From NCBI GenBank assembly GCA_028571685.1, contig CM053148.1:85892001-85956000 (forward strand): DNA of 64,000 nt, read 5' to 3'. Of the stretch, positions 21,570 to 31,571 are shown piece after piece. The translations under genes and the position numbers were made by a program. This DNA comes from Heterohyrax brucei. Taxonomy: Eukaryota; Chordata; Mammalia; Hyracoidea; Procaviidae. Within the stretch, counting starts at the first letter, position 1; each line of letters begins with the position of its first letter. The notes beneath the pieces were generated by a model. It had not been told where the DNA came from and searched no databases. It saw only the letters and a program-made list of their open reading frames with translations.

Positions 21570-21721
21570 GTCAGTTTCCTCAGCCGCGGTAGGCGACAGC
21601 AGCCCGAACAGCGCGGGGCCACCGGCGGCGACGCGGGCTCGGCGGAGGCGCGGCCACAGCTAGGGCGCGGCGGAGACCCCACTGGCACAGCAGCGCACTC
21701 GGTGCCCCGCGCACGGTCGCG
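21570..21721 (+). promoter_or_regulatory. APP 5' UTR and inferred transcription start
   Basis: GTCAGTTTCCTC at 21,570 matches the known initiator region of human APP, so the start is placed here by homology. The 152-nt leader is GC-rich and contains no ATG, so translation should begin at 21,722. Its last 50 bases (GGCACAGCAGCGCACTCGG, TGCCCCGCGCACGGTCGCG) are nearly identical to human APP, while its first half is less conserved. The leader carries the region of the APP iron-responsive and interleukin-1-responsive elements. Confidence 0.8.
21640..21700 (+). promoter_or_regulatory. Region matching the APP 5' UTR iron-responsive element
   Basis: By alignment to remembered human APP, the IRE-type stem-loop sits here. 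The human apical word CAGAGC is replaced by CACAGC (21,655-21,660), followed by TAGGGCGCGGCGGA where human has AAGGACGCGGCGGA. The GC-rich flanks that would pair are kept. Whether a stem-loop still binds IRP1 cannot be told from the sequence alone. Confidence 0.5.
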
Positions 21722-21778
21722 ATGCTGCCTGCTTTGGCACTGCTCCTGCTGGCTGTCTGGACGGCCGGGGCGCTGGAG
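21722..21778 (+). CDS. APP: Amyloid beta precursor protein, coding exon 1 (signal peptide)
   Basis: The 57-nt exon encodes MLPALALLLLAVWTAGALE, an almost exact match to the human APP start (MLPGLALLLLAAWTARALE). APP is a single-pass type I membrane glycoprotein, processed by secretases and the source of amyloid beta. This exon supplies only the 17-residue signal peptide: Met-Leu start, a hydrophobic core at residues 5-13, and Ala at -3 and -1 before cleavage at A17|L18. It also supplies the first two mature residues. Compared with remembered human there are three changes: G4A, A12V and R16G. The start codon has G at -3 (GTCGCGATGC) and no upstream ATG in the leader. The exon ends in phase 0 at GAG|GTGGGT. 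The rest of the protein lies beyond the window. Identification is strong because the promoter, leader, peptide and splice position all agree. Confidence 0.96.
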
Positions 21779-21784
21779 GTGGGT
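21779..21784 (+). other. APP exon 1 splice donor
   Basis: CTGGAG|GTGGGT. The GT is canonical and the junction follows codon 19 in phase 0, as in human APP, where exon 2 begins with the Val codon of VPTDGN. Confidence 0.9.
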
Positions 21785-21890
21785 GCCGCGCCTCGGGAGA
21801 AGGGGGGAGGGCGGCCACTGGAGAGACCGATGCCCCCGGGGCTTCAACACCGAGAAGCCGGGGGGCAGCCGAGGGAGCCAGGCCGTCTCG

Positions 21891-21922
21891 GCGCCCACGC
21901 GCCCACGCGCCCACGCCCCCAC
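21891..21922 (+). repeat. GC-rich 8-bp tandem repeat in the CpG island
   Basis: Four units: GCGCCCAC three times, then GCCCCCAC. It lies 112 bp inside intron 1. Confidence 0.85.
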
Positions 21923-22070
21923 AGGCGGGCGCCCTGCATCCCTGCCTCCACCCTAGCCCTGCCCCTAGGACGACGCGCGCTCCGGCCCACGGAGCAGGAT
22001 CTGGCGAAGCACTGGGCTCTCTGGTCTGGGCCACCCGGGGCGCCTAGGGGAGGGGACGACCCTGAGCCCA

Positions 22071-22102
22071 AGGGCCTGCCCTGGGGTTGGGGGCCGAGGA
22101 GG
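22071..22102 (+). other. Possible G-quadruplex in early intron 1
   Basis: G runs GGG, GGGG, GGGGG and GGG occur within about 32 bases (around CTGGGGTTGGGGGCCGAGGA), with loops of about 8, 2 and 7. It fits a loose quadruplex pattern on the transcribed RNA sense strand. Function is not shown. Confidence 0.35.
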
Positions 22103-22730
22103 GCGAGAGGCATCCAGCTGTGGTCAGGGCGAGGGCACGTGGAGGAGACCGAAAACGCTGCGTCTCTGAAACCTTGGCTCTGAGATCGCCGCCCTTCCCT
22201 GTCTGGGGCCCAGGACCAGCCGGGGTAGCTCGGGGAGCTTCCCCTGCCTTTTCCGTCGCGTTTCCCTTCCTTTCTCAACCCCCAACACCCCTTCTGGCCC
22301 CGAATGTCACCGCTTCATGGACGCGGCTGCTCGCCGTGGCTGCCTGGGTGCCACCCAGCCGCGGTCTGCAGCCGCGTTGCACTTCGCCTTTGGCAGGCAA
22401 ACTTTGTGCATTTTCGCGTCTCCCTTTTGTGTTAAGTTGTGAGAGATGGGAGGGGTCATGGGTGACCCGCAGCCACCCCACGACTTCCCCGAGATCAGAC
22501 GTCCCGAGCCTTCCCATGCATCTTCACCTACCCCCGGAGAGGGAGAAGGAGAAGGTCCCCGGGAACAAAAGCCGCGACACCCCGCCCTGGGGCGCGGTGG
22601 GCTGAGCCACGTTAGTCTCAGTGCGCCACCGAGACTCCCGCCCTGCTCCCTTCGCGGGCGCTGAGCTCCTGCCGGGAGGGGATGGGGCCTCTCTGGCCGA
22701 GCCCCGGGGCCCCTGTCTCGCCCCTCCCCC

Positions 22731-24986
22731 ACGTCACCTCTGATGCTGGCTAATGATGCGCTGCGTAGTGTGATGCCCTTGGGGAGAAACGCGTGGGGAC
22801 AGTGGGGTGTGCGTCTGGAAAGGGCAGTGGTGGGTGGTGGGGACTCAGGGGCTCTCTTCGGGCATCAAAGGAGGCGTTTGTCTTATTAAGACGCGGCCTC
22901 CTCCCTGGCGCGCTGGAGACTCTGGTATAGTCCCCTGGGGAGCGCAGGCTTCTGGGGAGGGTCCGCAGGGTCTTTTTTTCTTAGGGTGCAGATAAAAGGA
23001 TTGAATTGAGTGAAGATTAAGACGGAGAAGATGGCGCCTCTGCAGTGCCGCAAAGAAAAGCTGTGGAGGCTGCAGCCTGGTAAAATCCACCCACCACTAG
23101 GTGTTCAGCAAGTCTGCCCGTTGCTCCAACTCTGGAACATTCGGCTAATGTCTTGTGCAGAAGGACTCTGTTTCTTTTTATCTGAAGATGGTTACAAGTT
23201 GTTTGCCTGACAGTTGGGGTTAGGAGGTTAAGCGGCTGTGTTTTTCCTTGGGGTGAAATACAGTGCAAATACAACTCCCCCCCCCCATTTTTTTTTTCTT
23301 CTTTTTCCTCCCCTACCTCGTGGTAATTTTCCCAAAAAAACAGTTTCCGGAGAAATGTTTTCCCAGCCATTCTGCGGAGGCTATACACAGTCCCAGTCAT
23401 CATGACAGATTTTTTTTTTAGTCCTTAATTTACAAGGGCACAGAACTTTTTTCCCTCCTGATTTTTACCCACAAGTGGCTTGGGAATCACCTTAAAGGCT
23501 AGTTGAGACAGGTGGTTTTCAGAGTCAAGAATTTGGTATTGCATAATGCATTTTCTTTTTTAAATACATTGAATTCGGGAACCTCTCATTTCTCCATAGC
23601 TTCAATTTACTGGTACCATTATTTCAGTTTTCCTGAATTGACTTATTACAAATTAAGGAACACAAATTAGGCCATTAAAAACATATCGAAAGCTGTATTT
23701 TTGAAGCTTTTGTCAAAGCAATTCACTTTTTTTGAACAGCTTGTATTGTTTTGGTATAAAATTGAGGCTGCGTGTCAGCAAATTTAATTCAGGCTCATTG
23801 TTTAGCCTGTTGGGTTGCCTGATATTCTTTCTGCCATCCTTGTGGACATTTTCACTGGTTGTTGTCACCTTCAAAGAGTAGAGGTGACATGCACATTAGG
23901 TCCATTTGTCAATTTGCTGGCGGTTATATTGCTAGTCCTGGTGGAAGGATGAGCCATTTCCCTCTGAGCAAGGCAGAAATTTAGCTCTGTCTATGTCCGC
24001 TAAGGAGATGTAATCTTTTGTAAAGCTTAGAAAACAGGTCTGAAGTGTGGGTGTGAAGAAGAAGAAATGAATAAAAATAAACTTCATGATCATGAGGCCT
24101 GACCCTGGGGGAAGCTGTTATTGTACTACCTTGGTTGATGATTTTGCTTGAGACAGCTTTGAGTTTTAAAACCCTGATAATTATTAATTCCAACTTGTTT
24201 CTGAGTGTTTTATTTTCTTGTGTCGATGGGTACAACATGATCACTATAACTTGCCTTGATGCTCATGCTAATTTACAGACGACAGAAACCAGCTATACCT
24301 AGTATAATATTGCCCGTAAGGTAGTATTATTATACTGGTAGAATAAGGAAGCCAGGCTTTGACTGTGATCTATAAGGAGTCACTGTGTCTTGCTGATCAA
24401 TGGGAAGCCATAGTAACCAGCAGGGAGCAAAAGGTTCGCTCTCCTCACCCTAAACAGCAGAGGCTCCTGAGAGCTCTAGTTTGTAGAGGCTGTTAGGTCT
24501 GCGAGAAAGTTACCCAGATGGGGTAATCTCTACTCTTGAGTGAGCAGATGAAAAGAACAGCCGACTTAAGCAAATAGATCATAAAGTTAGATTAGGAAAG
24601 ACTAGTTAAAAAAATAGTAATAATAAGAGCCAGAATATGGTCAGTTGAGTAATATTGCTTTGAAGGGAAATGAGGAGCTTAGTATCTGTATGGGTATGAC
24701 TTTATCCCCATTGCTAAAAGATCCATATTTTACAGTATTTATTGTTCAAGGCACTGTACAGCCTTCCTATGTAGATGTTTGTATAAAGATGGAGATTATC
24801 AGTCATTATAGAAATCAGCAAAGCTGTTGCATGCCTTTCATGTGGCCACTAATCTTATGAAGAAGCCTGATAAAATTCACTGGAAGTGTACATTCAGTTT
24901 CTGCAAATTTAATCTACTGGGGGATATGTATTGCCCTTTGTAGACTTAAAAAGCATCTTTCATAAATACATTTCTTTGTTAATCTC
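22731..24986 (+). other. Proximal APP intron 1, repeat-poor
   Basis: No SINE, LINE or LTR was recognised over about 2.3 kb, except short homopolymers (C and T runs at about 23,276-23,305). It contains a YY1-like AAGATGGCG at 23,028-23,036. Freedom from repeats next to a promoter often marks regulatory sequence, but this is inference. Confidence 0.4.
23028..23036 (+). promoter_or_regulatory. YY1-like motif
   Basis: GAAGATGGCGCC fits the YY1 consensus AAGATGGCGGC. It lies 1.25 kb into intron 1, with an ATAAAAGG word about 36 bp upstream (22,992). Confidence 0.35.
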
Positions 24987-25106
24987 TACCAAACCCATTG
25001 CTGTCAAGTCGATTCAACTCATAGCAACCCTATAGGACAAGCTAGAACTGCTGCATAGAGTTTCCCAGGAGCACCTGGTGGATTCAAACTGCTGACCACC
25101 TGGTTA
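24987..25106 (-). mobile_element. AfroSINE, minus strand, head truncated
   Basis: ACCAAACCCATTGCTGTCAA, CATAGCAACCCTATAGGAC, GTGGATTCAAACTGCTGACC. It stops at GGTTAT, so the first part of the tRNA-like head is missing. It is the first SINE after APP exon 1. Confidence 0.85.
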
Positions 25107-25494
25107 TATCAATTACGAATGCAAAGATAAGCCTGAATAATGTAACTGAAATGTAAAGCTTCCAGGGTGTAGGGTTTAACTTGGCTGTATACACCTCTTT
25201 TTCCCCCTGCTCCCAGGCATTTTGCCTCCTTGGGTAAAGAAGACAGGCACATTGATTATAAAACAAAAAGTGTTAAGTGCCAAAAGGAAAGTACAGATTA
25301 AGTGTTAAACTGACTACAGTCCTGCCAGTGTAAACTTCCTGTATTTACAGTATAAAGAAATAGTGAGGTGAGACAATCCTAGGAAATTTCTTCCTGGTAA
25401 ATTTCTAGTTGGGTTTGCTTACCTGCTCTGGGGGATGGAGATTACCTCTGTGCATGTCCAGTATTTGTTTATGTCTCTTTCCACCTCTTCTGTC

Positions 25495-25525
25495 CTGAGA
25501 CAGACAGACAGGAGACAGGTAGATA

Positions 25526-25564
<39 letters not shown>

Positions 25565-25628
25565 AGACACAGACACAGACACACAGACACGCACAGACAC
25601 AGACAGACACACAGACACACACACACAC
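25495..25628. repeat. Compound CA microsatellite
   Basis: A (GACA)n-like start, about 15 CA units (from about 25,528), then alternating ACAGAC/ACACAGAC units, ending in CA repeats. It lies in APP intron 1 and is probably length-polymorphic. Confidence 0.95.
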
Positions 25629-26750
25629 CCCTGATTGTGTGGTCAGGGGCACTGTCTTCATCTTTCTAAACCCTGTGTCTGGTTTGCAGTGGGGTGCCAG
25701 TGAGGTTCTTCAGTACTGGATGAAGGATGAAAGAAGGAACAGGTGTGGGCTTTTGTATGATGACTATGCACCTGCACACGCGTTCGGGAAGGTGGTGTTG
25801 ATTCCCTTTGGGAATCAGGCCTTGCTCTCCGTTCTGTGGATGTTGTGGTGAACAAGACATAGTTTTTTCTTTCATGGAGCCTCCAGTCTGGTGCAGAAGA
25901 CGGACACTGAACACTTGAATATAAGATCATAAACAGGACTGGTAAAGACTGAGGGGGTGGTCACTCCTCGATGGAGAAAGTGCTTCCCTGAGTGGCAAGG
26001 AGGGTGGAGGGAAACCAACGGTGTGGTTTGTTGGCTTTGTTGTCTACTGATGGCTTTCTTCCTCTCTGCCGCTTACTGAGCTGAAAGCATTCCATAGTGG
26101 GATCCCAGACACAAATATTCCATGTGGGCTTCCTGTTAACCTTTGGAAAAGCTGTCACCTTGTGTATAACCAGATAACACCCATCAAGGGTGACCGACTT
26201 GATGTCGTTAAGGCGAAGGAAGGAGTGGTAAATAAGTAGTAAGATTAAGCAATAAAATGCCTATTTGCTAATTTTTTTCCTGTGAAAGAAAAGCAAGCTA
26301 TATCTAAATTCTCGAACTGAATTCTCAAGTAAAAACCACAGTGAAGTAAAAACGTTACGTAACTGTTTCTTCAGTTTAATGTAGATAGCTTTAGTGGGAA
26401 CTGTGACAGTCAGGACACTAGCATGTTCCTTCTGAAAAGAAAAAAAAATGGTAAATTTTTGTCTTCAGATGTATCCTGGTTAATAGATACCTTTTACTGG
26501 TATCTTTCCAGAAGTGGAAATCCATCCAACACCACATGAGAATGGCTAGTAGCTCTGGAAATCAAATCATTCATTAAAAGCAAAACAAAAACCTGGAGCT
26601 GTTCCTCAATTTATAGTCTTTGAAAAAAGTGATATTTAATGGATTAGCTGACTGACTCTTAAAATGGGTTGCAAAAACAGTTACTGGTTCAGGTTCTTAT
26701 GTATTATATCTTAGCTTCAGTAGGGAACTTAGAAGCCGTTACATTTATGT
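25629..26750. other. Intron DNA, no feature recognised
   Basis: About 1.1 kb with no repeat or exon-like unit that I can support. A short frame near 25,700-25,850 resembles no known protein. Confidence 0.4.
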
Positions 26751-26920
26751 TTACAACCCTAGTGGTGTACTGGTTAAATGCTGCGGCTGCTAACCAGAAG
26801 GTGAGCAGTTTAAATCCACTAAGTGCTTCTTGGAAACTAAGGGTCAGTTCTCCTCTGTTTGTAAGGTCACTGGGAGTCAGAATCAACTCGATGGCAATGG
26901 GTTTGGTTTGGTTTTGCCTG
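26751..26920 (+). mobile_element. AfroSINE, plus strand
   Basis: ACAACCCTAGTGGTGTACTG, GCGGCTGCTAACCAGAAGG, GAGTCAGAATCAACTCGATG, GGGTTTGGTTTGGTTTTG. Confidence 0.9.
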
Positions 26921-26932
26921 GCTACATTTTTC

Positions 26933-27590
26933 TTTAAGCTTTATTTTGGTTGTTGTTGAGAATATACACAGCAAAACAGACACCATTTTGACAGTTTCTA
27001 CATAGAGAGTTTGATGACATTTGAGTTGTACAAACTTTCGCATCCTCCTTTTCTGTTTGTTTCTCCTCCATTAACATAAACTACTCCTAAGATTCCTGTT
27101 TAATATTTCAAGTTACTTGGTCAGTTTGATTCCGTAGAGATAGTTCTTAAAAGAGTGCAGTTGCTCAAGGCAGACATTCTTTACCCCTTAGGCTCAACTG
27201 TTTGGCTTTAAGAAGACTTCAAGGGATAATTTTGGTTTAAGACTTAAAGATTCTCTCAAGGCAGTAATTTCAGGGGTTCATTCAACCCCCATGGCTCCAG
27301 AAAGTCTGGAATCCATGAGAATTTGAAATTTTGTTGTGTGTTTTCCTCTTTTGGATCAGAATTCTTCTACAGCATCTTTGATGAAAATGTTAAGTAATGG
27401 TAGCCAGGCACCATCCAGCTGTTCTGGTCTCATAGCAAAGGAAGCAGTCATTTGTAGAAGCCATTAGCCAAGTATTCTATATTGTCGTTCTATTCGTAAC
27501 TCTCCTTCTTCTGTTACTCTGGGTAAGTAGAAACCAGATGTCACTCAGGCTTTTAAGACTCCAGACACTATATAACAAGCGAGGAGATGG
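26933..27590 (-). mobile_element. L1 3' end (afrotherian type), antisense
   Basis: On the + strand it reads ATACACAGCAAAACAGACACC, GACAGTTTCTACATAGAG, GGTAGCCAGGCACCATCCAG and TTTTAAGACTCCAGACACT. This is the remembered order for the reverse complement of the long L1 3' end common in elephant DNA. It is truncated, with no ORF2 catalytic part. Confidence 0.65.
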
Positions 27591-27685
27591 AACAAAAGGT
27601 GTGGCAACATTTTTTAAGAAACAGGCAATAGAGATTGAGCTTGAAAGAAGGGAGTGGTTGAAGAAGAGAGAAGTCTGGTTCTGTG

Positions 27686-27765
27686 ATAAACCTGTTGCCA
27701 TCAAGTTGATTGTGACTCATAGTGATCCTATAGCAACTCTGTAGCGACCCTATAGGACAGAGTCC
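27686..27765 (-). mobile_element. AfroSINE tail fragment
   Basis: AACCTGTTGCCATCAAGTTG, GACTCATAGTGATCC, CGACCCTATAGGACAGAG. It contains a short internal repeat of the GACCCTATAG segment. Confidence 0.7.
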
Positions 27766-28059
27766 TCTGGTAGATAGTGTTCTTGTTTGTTCTCACAGCT
27801 GTAAAGTTGTTTTTCATCCCAGGCATCATGTTGATTGCGTAGTGCTGTGTCCATCCAGTGTATTCAAATGCGTGAGAACGGCGGCGTTCCACGTGACCAA
27901 GTGCCGGGATTGGGGCAGATTGCTTAGGTTTAAATCCTGGCTCAGTCCCTTGCAAGGTCTTGACCTTGGGGAGGTTACTTAACAGTTCTGTGTCTGAACT
28001 GTTTTCTTTATAAATGTAGGAATAATAGTATTTAGAGGATTATGTGAATTAATATATAC

Positions 28060-28200
28060 AGAAGATGCTTTGATGCCATAGCAGGTAAGTGCTGTGGCTG
28101 TTAACCAAAAGGTTAGTGGCTTGAATCCACCAGGTGCTCCTTGGAAACTAATGGGCCAGTGCTAGTCTCTCCTAAGGGGTCTATGAGTCAGACTTAACAA
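28060..28200 (+). mobile_element. AfroSINE, plus strand
   Basis: GATGCCATAGCAGGTAAGTG, AACCAAAAGGTTAGTGGC, CACCAGGTGCTCCTTGG. The tail is degraded and followed by a T run. Confidence 0.8.
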
Positions 28201-28644
28201 TTTTTTTTTTTTTAAGATTCTTTGAACAGTATATGAGTTAATATATGTGTATGATGTTGACTAACCTATTGTGCCACAGAGGTTAGTGGGTAGCTAAGAT
28301 GTTGACATAAAATAACTAGCACCTGCTATTATTAGGTAAAATGGGGTATATTTAATTTTCATGTACAATTAAAAACTTTAAAAAAAAATATGTTTCATTT
28401 ACAGACCAATTAATTCACTTACTAAGACCAGTACAGAAAATAGGCAGTGTGTTCCCTATTAAGAGTGAATTAAAAAACTCAAAAAACTCGGGTAAAAATT
28501 TTAAGATAAACATGACACAGTTTCATGGGTTACATATTTATACATAGAATATATCTCAGTGGACTTTTTGAAATACAGTTAAATCATCCATGCTTCTTGG
28601 AAATTTTAAACATAATATGAAGGTCGTGGCGGTTTTTCTAAATG

Positions 28645-28710
28645 AGGAAACCTAGAAGCCAATCTCAGTGTCGTCGAGTTGATGCCGACTCACAGCGACC
28701 CAATGAGGAG
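28645..28710 (-). mobile_element. AfroSINE tail fragment
   Basis: TCAGTGTCGTCGAGTTGATG and CCGACTCACAGCGACCC. Only the 3' third is present. Confidence 0.6.
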
Positions 28711-28947
28711 GAGCCGTTTAAAATGCCACGCATACTGAGAACTTGCTACAGATGTCTGCATTCTGGCTCCATGATAAACTCAAGTATGGGGTGGTCATCA
28801 CGTACATGCCAGGAGCTGGGAACACGTGTGCTTTTGTTTGCAGCAAAACCTTTTCTAGAAAAATCTTGAGCAATGCAGGGAGCAGTGGAAGACTTCAAAA
28901 GGGTGCTCAACATAGGAGTTTGAGCTTCACCAGAACAAACAGAAAAA

Positions 28948-29099
28948 TAAACCCGTTGTCACTGAGTTGATTTGGACTCCTGGTAATTCTATAGGACAGA
29001 GCAGAACTGTCCTATGTCTGGTTTCTAAGCAGTGTGTGGTGTGTTTGAACTGCTGACCTTCTGGTGAGTCTTAAAAACTGCTACATCACCAGGGCTTCT
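28948..29099 (-). mobile_element. AfroSINE, minus strand
   Basis: ATAAACCCGTTGTCACTGAG, GGACAGAGCAGAACTGTCC, GTGTTTGAACTGCTGACC, TACATCACCAGGGCTTC. Confidence 0.85.
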
Positions 29100-29706
29100 G
29101 GAAAACTGAAATCAAAAAAGTAGAGTGCTCACTCAAAGATGCAGCGTTTCTCTATGACGTTAGTTTTCAAGATCAAACGAATTTCTCTTACCAGCCATAT
29201 GAGGACTATCATAGTTTCTAAACTTTATAGTGATCCAGTGCTTCTTTGTTTTATCTTCGCAGGATTTCCCTCAGATGCTAGTATCAAAGCTTTTTTTAAT
29301 TCTCTTATTTCAGAAGTAGAGTAGGAGGATATTTGAAAGCTCTGAGTAGGTGACTGAGTGACAGTGTGAAATTGTGCTGAAGACATTGATTGAAGAATCT
29401 GAAGAAGCGAACTCCTCAGGAATCTTTGTTTTGTAGCATCGACATTTATATGTTCAGCCAAGGAAGACAAAGAGCAGGTGTAACTACCATAGCCAGGTCT
29501 GCAGTGAACACACTGCTGCAGAATAGATAAGTGAGGAATTCAGGAACTGGGACCCAAACCTAGGGTCTACGACCAGGGATAAGGAGGAACCAAGAAAACA
29601 TTTCAGAAAAGGGAAAAGAGTATAGTAAGGTTGTTTTGCACGAGTGCATCCCAGAAATGTTGTCATTTCTTAAGATCTTACCCAAACCCCAAACAGCCTG
29701 TAATAA
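29100..29706. other. Intron DNA, no feature recognised
   Basis: About 600 bp without an identifiable repeat. Confidence 0.4.
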
Positions 29707-29868
29707 CCAAACAACCCACTACTATCAAGTCGATTCCAACTCATAGTGACCCTATAGGACATGAGAACTGCCCTGTGGAGTTGCCAAGGAGCACTTGGTG
29801 GATTTGAAGTACTAAGTCTTTGATTAGCAGTTGTAGCTCTTCAACACAGCACCCCCAATGTTTCCCAA
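29707..29868 (-). mobile_element. AfroSINE, minus strand
   Basis: CCAAACAACCCACTACTATC, GATTCCAACTCATAGTGACC, CTTGGTGGATTTGAAG, ACAGCACCCCCAATGTTTCC. Confidence 0.85.
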
Positions 29869-30159
29869 ACAGCAGTAGGATCTCCTAATTTCCAGATGGC
29901 AACTAACAGCAGTTTCCAGGCATCTTTTCTCTTCCCAAAGTTAGATGATGTTTAGATGAGAAATTTGATTCACCTAGACAAGTTGCTGCTTTCTTGGAGG
30001 GGGAGGAATGATATCATTGATCTGAATTGTTCTCTTTCTGAGAGAATCTACTGTTTTGTCCTGTGCTCTTAATTGGCTTCCAGGGAATGCTGTGTATTAT
30101 CTTCCTCAAAGAATACAGGGCATTGGAGATGATCCAGTCACACACACAGAAAAGAAAAA

Positions 30160-30198
30160 CACCAGCCCACTGCTGTTGAGTTGGTTCCAGCTTATAAA
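30160..30198 (-). mobile_element. AfroSINE tail scrap
   Basis: ACCAGCCCACTGCTGTTGAG and TTGGTTCCAGCTTAT match only the last 40 bases of the SINE. Confidence 0.5.
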
Positions 30199-30510
30199 AA
30201 GTGATAAATTACTACTTTTAGGCCATAAAAAATTGCTTTCTAGCCTCAAAAGATTGTTATGGGAGTAAGAGATACAGTTTATAAAGAAAAAAATATTTGC
30301 ATTAAGGAAGAAGTACATTTTCAACTATTTTTGCTTTGCTAAATTTAAAACTTTAATGACTGGAATATATTTTGACCCAATGGAGACATTTTATAGGAAG
30401 AAAAACAAGAGGTTTAATCCTACCCCTGGGATGTGCTTAGATCTTTTCCCTTCCCCTCAATCACCGCAGTCTCATTTGGTCAGCTTTTCTTTGTCTGTAC
30501 ATGCTGTTGG

Positions 30511-30680
30511 AGCCTGTGTGGCATGAGCTTACCCATGTGGTTAACAGCTCACCTGCTGACCAAAAGGTCAACAGTTCAAATCCACCTGCTGCTCCTGAGA
30601 AACTCTATGAGGCAGTTCTACTTAGTCCTTTAGATTCTGTGAGTCAGACACCAACTGGACAGCACCTAATAATACCATAC
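30511..30680 (+). mobile_element. AfroSINE, plus strand, RTE-like ending
   Basis: Head CCATGTGGTTAACAGCTCAC, CAAAAGGTCAACAGTTCAAA, tail GTGAGTCAGACACCAACTGG then ACAGCACCTAATAATACC. The ending is the RTE LINE 3' terminus. Confidence 0.8.
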
Positions 30681-31049
30681 ATGCTACTAATGAGGCAATA
30701 CAATTTTAATTTTTTATCAAAAAATAAAGAAAAGTGTATTGCTCAGCAAAGTTTGATTAGTCCAAAGTAAGAAGCTTTACATCTGCTCCTGTTAGGTGAA
30801 GTTTTCAAAGGCAGAATTACATTGTTTTTGTAAGCATCGGTACCCTGTTATTTTCTGCATAATTGAGTTGACAGCCACACAGACTAATAATAAAGCACTA
30901 TTTTTTAACTGTATTCATTTTTTTCTTCTTTAAAAAAATAGAATCCTAATCTGTTTTGAAAGTTAGTCTTTAAAACTGGTGCAGTATTTTTGAGATACTA
31001 GCTGAAACTTTAGAGATGAATGTTGAAACCTATCATGAAAACTCGTGGT

Positions 31050-31336
31050 AGTTACCATCACGCTGAGCCCATGGTCAATGCCATGTACAATGAGGTAGGT
31101 CCATTGCGATTCTCAGGGTTTTCACAGGCTGATTTTCAGAAGCAGATCGCCAGGCCTTTCTTCCTAGTCTCCACTAGTCCAGAAGCTCTACTGAAACCTG
31201 GTTTAGCATCATAGCAATACGTAAGCCTCTGCTGACAGACAAGTGTCGGCTGCCCTTGAGGTCTGTTGACAAGGAATGAACCAGATCTTCTGCTTAGGAG
31301 GCAAGAATTCTACCACTGAAACCACCATTGGCCTCT
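31050..31336 (-). mobile_element. tRNA-Gly-headed SINE, minus strand
   Basis: Body GCTGATTTTCAGAAGCAGAT, CGCCAGGCCTTTCTTCCTAG, CATCATAGCAATACGTAAGC. The right end GCAAGAATTCTACCACTGAA is the reverse complement of the tRNA-Gly-like head. Confidence 0.8.
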
Positions 31337-31406
31337 GACAAGTGATATTTGATTGCAGGTATTCCCCATACTGAAGCATTTAATTGCTTACTATGGTTTA
31401 TTTTAA

Positions 31407-31571
31407 GAAACCTTGGTGGTGTAGTAGTTAAGTGCTGTCTGCTAACCAGGAGGTAAACACTTCCAGTCTACCAGGCACTCCTTGGAGACTGTGAAGCAGT
31501 TCTGTTCTGTCCTATGGGGTCACTGTGAGTCGGAATCAACTTGACATCAATGGATTTGGTTTGGTTTGGCT
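31407..31571 (+). mobile_element. AfroSINE with 15-bp target duplication
   Basis: AAACCTTGGTGGTGTAGTAG, CTAACCAGGAGG, GAGTCGGAATCAACTTGACA, GGTTTGGTTTGG. It is flanked by TATGGTTTATTTTAA at 31,392-31,406 and 31,572-31,586, an exact repeat, so the insertion is relatively young. Confidence 0.95.

Larger units (their letters stand above)
21210..22730. promoter_or_regulatory. APP CpG island
   Basis: A GC-rich, CpG-dense block in an otherwise AT-rich window, running from upstream of the inferred APP start, across exon 1, into intron 1. There is no TATA box near the start, as expected for the APP housekeeping-type promoter. Long open frames on both strands here come from the GC bias and are not genes. 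The edges are set by eye. Confidence 0.85.

Noticed and set aside
21275-21922. 215-codon open frame on the minus strand across the APP promoter, and similar long frames on the plus strand (20,880-22,605)
   Set aside because: GC-rich sequence lacks stop codons by chance. The proteins are Arg/Pro/Gly-rich with no domain, overlap each other on both strands, and cross the APP exon and donor.
25495-25628. CRISPR-like short repeats
   Set aside because: The units are 2-8 bp microsatellite repeats with no unique spacers, in a mammalian intron.
25405-25851. Cys/Val-rich and Thr/His-rich open frames near 25.5 kb
   Set aside because: They are translations of the CA microsatellite, not proteins.
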